Source of the DNA: Aquipseudomonas alcaligenes MRY13-0052
Lineage (GTDB): Bacteria; Pseudomonadota; Gammaproteobacteria; Pseudomonadales; Pseudomonadaceae
Length of the DNA: 49,743 bases
NCBI GenBank assembly: GCA_000474255.1
Contig: BATO01000045.1
Span: forward strand, 1 to 49,743
Reading direction: 5' to 3'
Shown: one piece after another, positions 44,148 to 49,743 of the stretch
Position numbering within the stretch: position 1 is the stretch's first letter
How the letters are laid out: each line of letters begins with the position of its first letter
The notes under the pieces: generated by a model
What the model saw: only the letters and a program-made list of their open reading frames with translations
The model's database searches: none
Told to the model about the DNA's origin: nothing
Program-made: the position numbers and the translations under genes

Positions 44148-45005
44148 CTACAGGTCTGCGCCATCTGGGCTGAGGAGCCTGACCAGGCGCTCTTCCAGTT
44201 CACGGCCGGCGCTGCCTTGGCCAGGGCGGCTGTAGAGGGCGAGGCGTACGCCCTGGATGTCGGGCAGGCCGCTGCTGGCGGCGAGCACGCGGTGCTGGGT
44301 GGTGGCGATGCGCAGGGGCAGCAGGCTGATGCCGAGGCCGGCGGCGACGGCGGAGCAGACGCTGGCGAGGCTGGCGCTGGAGTAGGCGATGCGCCAGCGG
44401 CGGCCCTGCACGTCGAGGCCGTGGAGCATCTCGTTGCGGTACAGGCCGCCGGCGGGGAAGGCCACCAGGGGCAGGGGCTCGCGGCCCAGCACCGGGTTGT
44501 CGCGGCTGTCGAACCAGCCCATGGGTTCCGGCCAGGAGGCGAGGCAGTCGTCGCTGTCGCCCATCTGCTTGACCAGCAGCAAGTCGAATTCGCCGCCCTG
44601 CCAGGCACGGCGCAGGTCCGGGCCGAGGCCGCTGGTGACCTCCAGGCGCGTGCCGGGGTGGTTGGCGGCGAAGGCGGCCAGCAGCGGCATCAAGCGTTCG
44701 GCGGCGAAGTCCTCAGGCACCCCCAGGCGCAGCACACCGGCGCTTTCCAGGTCGCCCATGGCGTCGCGAGCCTCTTCCTGCAGGGCGAGCAGGCGCCGCG
44801 CATAGCCCAGCAGGCGCTCGCCTTCGACCGTGGCCACCACGCGGCGCTGGCTGCGGTCGAGCAGGCGGCAGCCGGCGTCGTCTTCCAGGCGGCGCAATTG
44901 CTGGCTGACGGTGGATTGGGTGAGGTGCAGGCGCTCGGCGGCGCGGGTGAAGTTGCCGCAGTCGGCCACCGCCACGAAGCTGCGCAGGAGTTGCGGGTCG
45001 AACAT
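44148..45005 (-). CDS. LysR-family transcriptional regulator
   Basis: A 285-residue LysR protein. LLRSFVAVADCGNFTRAAERLHLTQSTVSQQLRRLE is a textbook helix-turn-helix. The start MFDPQLLR at 45005 has AGAGGG nine bases upstream; M at 45035 is an alternative. It is divergent from the deaminase/MFS pair, with 105 bp between starts, and probably regulates them in response to a purine-like or related compound. Confidence 0.86.
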   Translation of the reverse strand: MFDPQLLRSFVAVADCGNFTRAAERLHLTQSTVSQQLRRLEDDAGCRLLDRSQRRVVATVEGERLLGYARRLLALQEEARDAMGDLESAGVLRLGVPEDFAAERLMPLLAAFAANHPGTRLEVTSGLGPDLRRAWQGGEFDLLLVKQMGDSDDCLASWPEPMGWFDSRDNPVLGREPLPLVAFPAGGLYRNEMLHGLDVQGRRWRIAYSSASLASVCSAVAAGLGISLLPLRIATTQHRVLAASSGLPDIQGVRLALYSRPGQGSAGRELEERLVRLLSPDGADL

Positions 45006-45110
45006 GGAATCATGCCCTCTGTCACTGGTTTGCATGGTCATATTTAATTTCAGAATACCTGGACGGCTGGACATAATCCGCAGGTTTTCCTCACCTTCGG
45101 AGCGATTTCC

Positions 45111-45572
45111 ATGACGGATGACCAGGCATTCCTGCAGCGGGCGGTGGAGCTGGCCCGCGCCAACGTCGAGCGCGGCGGCCGGCCTTTCGGCGCGCTGCTG
45201 GTGAAGGACGGTGACGTACTGGCCGAGGCGGTGAACGAGATCCACCTCAGCGGCGACCCCACCGCCCACGCCGAGCTGCTGGCCCTGCGTGCCGCCAGCC
45301 AGAGCCTGGGCCCGCGCCTGGAGGGCTGCGTGATCTACGCCAGCGGCCAGCCCTGCCCGATGTGCCTGGCCGCCATGCACCTGAGCGGGGTGAGCCGCGC
45401 GGTGTTCGCCATCGCCAACGAAGAAGGCGAGCCCTTCGGCCTCTCCACCGCCGCCATCTACCAACAGATGGCGCTGCCCCTGGCGCAGCAGCGCCTGCCG
45501 GTGCGGCACCTGCCCCAGGCGGGCGTCATCGCGCTCTACCAGCGCTGGAAGGACCTGCATGCGCAAGGCTGA
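45111..45572 (+). CDS. nucleoside/guanine deaminase-like protein
   Basis: A 153-residue zinc deaminase of the CDA fold. GGRPFGALLVKDG, then HAE (53-55) in DPTAHAELLALR, and PCPMC (81-85) supply the zinc ligands and the proton-shuttle Glu. The layout and length resemble B. subtilis guanine deaminase GuaD, though other bases such as cytosine or adenine derivatives are possible. It overlaps the following MFS gene by 14 bp, suggesting uptake or export of the same compound. Confidence 0.83.
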   Translation: MTDDQAFLQRAVELARANVERGGRPFGALLVKDGDVLAEAVNEIHLSGDPTAHAELLALRAASQSLGPRLEGCVIYASGQPCPMCLAAMHLSGVSRAVFAIANEEGEPFGLSTAAIYQQMALPLAQQRLPVRHLPQAGVIALYQRWKDLHAQG

Positions 45573-46758
45573 AACCCGCACCCCGCTGGTCGCCTGGCTG
45601 CTGCTGGTGGCCCTGGGCCTGAACCTGCGGCCGATTCTTGGCTCGGTGAGCCCGCTGCTGGGCGAGATCCGCGCGGCCACCGGCTTGAGCTTCCAGGGCA
45701 CGGCGCTGCTGACCACGCTGCCGGTGATCTGCATGGGCCTGGTGGCCCTGGCGGCGGTGCGCCTGGAAGCGCGCCTGGGTGAGCGACGTGGCGTGGCCAT
45801 CGGGCTGGCGTTGATCTTCGGTGCCTGCCTGGCCCGCTGGCTCTGCGACCAGGGCGGTGCGCTGCTGGGCACGGCGCTGCTGGGTGGCATCGGCGTGGCG
45901 CTGATCCAGGCACTGGTGCCCGCGGTGATCAAGCGCCAGTTCGCCGGCCGCGTGGCCTTGGCCATGGGGCTGTATTCGGCGTCGCTGATGAGCGGTGGCG
46001 GGCTGTCGGCCTTGCTCAGCCCGGTACTGGCCGGGCATTTCGGCCACTGGCAGGCGGGGCTGGGCTTCTGGCTGGTGCCGGCGGCCCTGGCCTGGGTGCT
46101 GTGGTTGTGGCTGCCCATGGCGGGCAGCGCGGCACCGCGCGTGGCGGGCGGCGGGCCGAGGTTGCTGGGAGACCGCCGCGCCTGGACGCTGGCGCTGTAC
46201 TTCGGGCTGATCAACTGCGGCTACATGAGCATGGTGGCCTGGCTGCCGGCCTTCTATCAGCAGCTGCGATGGAGCCCGACCCGCAGCGGCTCCCTGCTGG
46301 CCTTCATGACGGTGTTCCAGGTGCTGGCCGCGTTGGTGATGCCGGCCCTGGCCCAACGCAGCGTGGACCGCCGCCCGCTGCTGACGCTGTGCCTGGCGGC
46401 CCAGGCGGTGGGCTTCGCCGGGTTGGTGTGGATGCCGCAGCAGCTGACCCTGCTGTGGGTGGCGCTGATCGGCTTCGGCCTGGGCGCGTGCTTTGCGCTG
46501 AGCCTGATCCTCACCCTCGACCATCGCCGTGACCCGCGCGAAGCGGGGCAACTGGCAGCCTTCGTGCAGGGCATCGGCTTCCTGATCAATGCGGTGTCGC
46601 CCTGGCTGACGGGCTGGCTGCGGGAAGTGACGGGCAGCTTCACCAGCGCCTGGGTGGTGCTGGTGGTGATGGTGCTGGCGATGCTGGCGCTGACCCGGGT
46701 GTTCAGCCCGGCCAGCTATGGGATGGCGCCGGGCGGCGAAGTGCCGGCCCGGGCCTGA
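45559..46758 (+). CDS. MFS transporter, CynX/NimT-like
   Basis: A 399-residue inner-membrane protein with twelve hydrophobic segments. LGLNLRPILGSVSPLLGEIRAATGLSFQGTALLTTLPVICMG is the typical start of the CynX/NimT (cyanate, 2-nitroimidazole) branch of the MFS. It is coupled to the deaminase gene by overlap, so its substrate is likely to be a nitrogen heterocycle or its product; this is inference. It ends six bp from the convergent dctP-like gene. Confidence 0.85.
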   Translation: MRKAETRTPLVAWLLLVALGLNLRPILGSVSPLLGEIRAATGLSFQGTALLTTLPVICMGLVALAAVRLEARLGERRGVAIGLALIFGACLARWLCDQGGALLGTALLGGIGVALIQALVPAVIKRQFAGRVALAMGLYSASLMSGGGLSALLSPVLAGHFGHWQAGLGFWLVPAALAWVLWLWLPMAGSAAPRVAGGGPRLLGDRRAWTLALYFGLINCGYMSMVAWLPAFYQQLRWSPTRSGSLLAFMTVFQVLAALVMPALAQRSVDRRPLLTLCLAAQAVGFAGLVWMPQQLTLLWVALIGFGLGACFALSLILTLDHRRDPREAGQLAAFVQGIGFLINAVSPWLTGWLREVTGSFTSAWVVLVVMVLAMLALTRVFSPASYGMAPGGEVPARA

Positions 46759-46764
46759 GGCGGG

Positions 46765-47769
46765 TTACTGCGACTGCTTGCGGTTGACGACCTGCGCGGC
46801 CTTGACGATGTCGGCGCCGATCTCGGGGGTGAACTGCTCCCACACCGGCTGCATGGCGGTGCGCCAGGCCTGGCGTTCCTCGGGGCTGAGGGTGACCAGC
46901 TGGGTCTTGCCGCTGCTCTGGATGCGCTGGCGGTCGGCCTGGTTCTGCTGCTCGGCGGCGTGGTTCACCGCAAAGGTGACCTCATCGATGATGGCTTCCA
47001 GCTCGGTGCGGGTCTTGTGTGGGATGGCGTACCAGGTGCGCGCGTTGCTCACCAGCATGTAGTCCAGCACACCGTGGTTGGTTTCCATGATGAAGGGCTG
47101 GACGGTGTTGATCTTCTGGCTGTAGAGGTTGGACCAGGTGTTCTCGGTGCCCTGCACCTTGCCGCTTTGCAGCGCCGCGAAGGCTTCGGCAAAGGGCATC
47201 GGCACGGCCTTGGCGCCGAGCTGGGCGAACTGCGCCTCGAGTACGCCGGAGGCCTGGATACGGAAGGCCAGGCCGCGGGCGTCGGCCGGTGTGTGCAGGG
47301 CGCGGTTGGCCGACATCTGTTTCATGCCGTTGTGCCAGTAGGCGAGGCCGATGATGCCCTTGTCTTCCATGGAGCGCAGCAGTTGGCGGCCCTTGGCGCG
47401 CTTCTGGAAGCGGTTGACGGCTTCGAGGTCGTCGAACAGGAAGGGCAGGTCGAAGATCTGCAGCTGCTTGGTGTACTGGTCGAACTTGGCCAGCGACGGG
47501 GCCAGCAGGTCCACCTTGCCGTCCGCCAGGGCTTGCAGCTCGTCGGCGTCGCCGAACAGCGTGGAGTTGGGGTAGACCTCCACCTTCACCTGGTTGCCGA
47601 GGCGTTCTTCCACCAGCTTCTTGAACAGGAGCGCGCCCTGGCCCTTGGGCGTGTCGTCGGCCACCACGTGGGAGAAGCGCAGGGTAATGGGCGCTTCCTC
47701 CGCAGCGGCGGCGAAACCGGTGGGTAGAGTCAGTGCGCAGGCCAGGACGGCGATGTACTTCTTGATCAT
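46765..47769 (-). CDS. TRAP transporter substrate-binding protein, DctP family
   Basis: A 334-residue periplasmic protein. MIKKYIAVLACALTLPTGFAAA is a signal peptide; ITLRFSHVVADDTPKGQGALLFKKLVEERLGNQVKVEVYPNSTLFGD is the classic DctP start, and RIQASGVLEAQFAQLGAKAVPMPFAEAFAALQSG holds the conserved carboxylate-binding region. DctP proteins bind C4-dicarboxylates or similar organic acids. No dctQ or dctM gene is present in the window, so the membrane partners must be encoded elsewhere. The start at 47769 follows AAAGGGACATCA. Confidence 0.88.
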   Translation of the reverse strand: MIKKYIAVLACALTLPTGFAAAAEEAPITLRFSHVVADDTPKGQGALLFKKLVEERLGNQVKVEVYPNSTLFGDADELQALADGKVDLLAPSLAKFDQYTKQLQIFDLPFLFDDLEAVNRFQKRAKGRQLLRSMEDKGIIGLAYWHNGMKQMSANRALHTPADARGLAFRIQASGVLEAQFAQLGAKAVPMPFAEAFAALQSGKVQGTENTWSNLYSQKINTVQPFIMETNHGVLDYMLVSNARTWYAIPHKTRTELEAIIDEVTFAVNHAAEQQNQADRQRIQSSGKTQLVTLSPEERQAWRTAMQPVWEQFTPEIGADIVKAAQVVNRKQSQ

Positions 47770-48161
47770 TGATGTCCCTTTCTTGTTATCGGGCAGATAA
47801 GTGCACCTTCGCGGGTTAGCGAGGGCGGCAGGCGCAGTGGCGCCCATCGGGGGCGTCCGGCTACGGCCTTGTCGTTATGGTAGTTCCCGCTTCGGCAGTT
47901 TGCCGGGGCGGTTTCGGGCAGGGGGCTGGCGGGTGGCCATCGACTGCGACGGACCGCCGATTATCTCCCAGAGCGGCCGCTCCAATGAGCGGAGCACTGC
48001 TCAGTTCTGGCAAATAGCCGGTGGCGCGGGTGACGTGTCGTCGGCTGGCTGCGTCGACGGCGCCCCTGGCGGATGACCGGCATCACGGCCGCGACCCCGC
48101 CAGCTATACCCAGTGGAGGCCCGGCCTGCCTGAAGTCGCCGTGGCCTCCCGGAGGGAATCC
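47770..48161. other. intergenic region between dctP-like and SDR genes
   Basis: No supported gene. It must hold the divergent promoters of both genes. A perfect 12-bp palindrome GAGCGGCCGCTC lies at 47971-47982 and is followed by a GAGCGGAGCACTGCTC-type imperfect repeat, a possible operator. Confidence 0.5.
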
Positions 48162-48905
48162 ATGCCGCACCCTGCCAGAACCGCGATCGTCACGGGCGCC
48201 TCCCGAGGGATAGGGGCCGCCATCGCCCGACGCCTCGCCGCCGACGGCTTCCAGATCGTCGTCAACTATGCCGCCCGTCCCGAGGCCGCCGAACAGGTGG
48301 TGCGCTCGATCATCCAGGCCGGAGGCCGGGCGTACGCCATCCTCGCGGACGTCAGCGACCCGGCGGCGGTGGCCGTGCTCTTCGACCAGACCGAGCTGGA
48401 GTACGGCGGGGTCGATGTGCTGGTGAACAACGCCGGGATCATCCAGCCTGGCCTGGTGGACCTGGCCGATACCAGCGAGGCGCTGTACGACCGGATCTTC
48501 GCGGTCAACACCCGCGGCACCTTCAACACCATGAAGCTGGCCGCGCAGCGCCTGCGCGATGGCGGGCGGATCGTCAACTTCTCCACCAGCGTGGTGGGCC
48601 TGGCGCTGCCGGGCTACGCCGCCTATGCCGGCTCCAAGGCGGCGGTGGAGGCCATGGGCCGGGTGTTCGCCAAGGAGCTGCGCGGCCGCGGCATCACCGT
48701 CAACTGCGTAGCGCCGGGGCCGACCGCCACCGAGCTGTTCCTCGACGGCAAGGACGCGGAAACCGTGGCGCGCCTGGCCAACCTGGCGCCCTTGCAGCGC
48801 CTCGGCCAGCCGGAAGACATCGCCGGGGTGGTGGCCTTCCTCGCCAGCGAGGAGGGCGGCTGGATCAACGGCCAGACGCTGCGGGTCAACGGCGGCATCG
48901 TCTGA
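48162..48905 (+). CDS. short-chain dehydrogenase/reductase (classical SDR)
   Basis: A 247-residue oxidoreductase. TGASRGIG (11-18) binds the nicotinamide cofactor, NNAG lies at 89-92, and the catalytic set is Ser141/Ser143, Tyr155 and Lys159 (YAGSK). The end WINGQTLRVNGGIV is typical. Neutral residues after the second strand (VVNYAARPEAAEQ) slightly favour NADPH. The start at 48162 has GGAGGGAA just upstream. The substrate is unknown; the gene stands alone. Confidence 0.87.
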   Translation: MPHPARTAIVTGASRGIGAAIARRLAADGFQIVVNYAARPEAAEQVVRSIIQAGGRAYAILADVSDPAAVAVLFDQTELEYGGVDVLVNNAGIIQPGLVDLADTSEALYDRIFAVNTRGTFNTMKLAAQRLRDGGRIVNFSTSVVGLALPGYAAYAGSKAAVEAMGRVFAKELRGRGITVNCVAPGPTATELFLDGKDAETVARLANLAPLQRLGQPEDIAGVVAFLASEEGGWINGQTLRVNGGIV

Positions 48906-49042
48906 GCTGACCTGCCTGCCCCTTCAGCAAAGCGAGGAAAAACCCCGGCAAGCCCTGTACAGTCGCGCCGCAGTATTCGCTGCCGCTCGTCATTGAGCGC
49001 GCGGCGGGTGGTCGATCGATACGGGGTGCAGGGAGTGGTTGC

Positions 49043-49743
49043 ATGGTGAAGGGAAGCAAGGCGCTGCTGTGGGGCCTGGCGCTGATGATGGGCGGCACGG
49101 GCGCTGCCGAGGCGGCGTCGCAGCTGCTCTGCGGCATGCGTTGGTCGAGCGCCAACGAGGCGGTCGACCAGCGTCTGGGTGGCGACTGCATGCTGGTGAC
49201 GGCGGAGGGGGCGCTGCAGGTGCCGCAACTGTTCCAGCAGGTGGCGGGGGGCTGCAGGCCGGCCGCTTCGCCTTCAAGCGCGATGAGCTCTGGGGCTATG
49301 CCGATGACGCGGGGCGGGTGCTGGTGGCGCCCGGCCTGAGCATCGCCCGGCCCTTCGTCGAGGGGCGGGCGATGGTCTGCCGCGAGGAAGCCGACCGACG
49401 CTTCTGCGGCTACCTGGGCCTGGACGGCGAGCCGGCCTTCCCGCTGGTCGAGGGCCTGTATTTCCTCCGTGACTACCGGGGCGGCCAGACCCTGGCGGCC
49501 CCCGATGGCGGTCGGGGCAACTTCTATATGGACGGCAGCGGAAACCGCCAGGAGCCGGGCGCGAGCGCGGCCGGGCGCTGCAACGCCTGGGTGCTGGAGA
49601 CCCGTTCCGCCCGCGCCCTGGGTCGCTTGCCGGCGGATGGGCGGCTGCCGGTGCCGGGGGCCGATGCGCAGCACCCGCTGGGCGATTGCGCCCAGGCGCT
49701 GGAGGCGGTGCCGCCCCTGGAACTGGACCTGGCGGCGCTGTTC
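49043..49743 (+). CDS. exported WG-repeat protein, partial, frameshifted
   Basis: ATG at 49043 has GGGAG seven bases upstream and begins a signal peptide (LLWGLALMMGGTGAAEA). After about 67 codons, at the run of six G at 49246-49251, one base is missing. The continuing frame (LQAGRFAFKRDELWGYADDAGRVL...) is open to the window end and has WG/KWG-repeat features (LWGYADDAGRVLVAPG, FCGYLGLDGEP). WG-repeat proteins are mostly exported and of unknown function. Either a real lesion or an assembly error; the gene also runs off the right edge. Confidence 0.65.

Overview
The window looks like a stretch of Pseudomonas chromosome, probably from the high-GC P. aeruginosa/resinovorans/citronellolis side of the genus. 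The support is dense GC-rich coding, a MuxABC-OpmB-type efflux operon, a DUF2790 secreted peptide, Tpx, and several families of Pseudomonas-style dispersed palindromic repeats between genes. No rRNA, tRNA, CRISPR array or intact insertion sequence was seen.

Layout, left to right. (1) 1-3601: a small catabolic cluster read leftward (cupin dioxygenase-like protein, MFS transporter, zinc alcohol/diol dehydrogenase), divergent from an AraC-family regulator. (2) 3602-9325: an AT-rich island holding one very large gene. It encodes a 1697-residue protein with an N-terminal PD-(D/E)xK-type nuclease-like domain, a P-loop STAND/NACHT-like ATPase and a long helical C-terminal region. This is the architecture of Avs-type antiviral sensors, and it is the best candidate here for an undescribed defence system. 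(3) 9326-9931: a run of nested hairpins closed by a 22-bp long-range inverted repeat, then a 27-codon leader ORF overlapping a small unknown gene. (4) 10103-20163: ordinary chromosomal genes: CAP/SCP protein, TetR and MpaB-like oxygenase pair, RlhA, a zinc-ribbon gene broken by a TAG codon, EamA exporter with divergent LysR, GNAT, a DUF7689-like protein, and an FMN/Fe-S glutamate-synthase-like protein. (5) 20279-23307: a periplasmic binding protein, then a five-gene leftward operon (secreted repeat protein, EF-hand protein, ECF sigma factor, small membrane protein, periplasmic metal-sensor-like protein). (6) 24051-29944: a LysR-controlled fusaric-acid/aromatic-acid-type efflux system (outer-membrane factor, FUSC pump, DUF1656, HlyD adaptor). 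(7) 30150-34683: DUF2790 peptide, Tpx with a strong terminator, a 700-bp composite repeat array, and a PmbA/TldD-like pair. (8) 34884-43972: muxA-muxB-muxC-opmB. (9) 44148-49743: LysR/deaminase/MFS group, an orphan DctP-type protein, a short-chain dehydrogenase and the start of a WG-repeat protein.

Three genes carry what look like disabling lesions: the left-edge dehydrogenase and the right-edge WG-repeat gene (each one base short at an identical GGCGGGGGG context), and the zinc-ribbon gene (in-frame TAG). The two homopolymer lesions may be sequencing errors and should be checked before any biological reading. Repeats are concentrated at 23376-23995, 31159-31867 and 44007-44118, where no genes were found.
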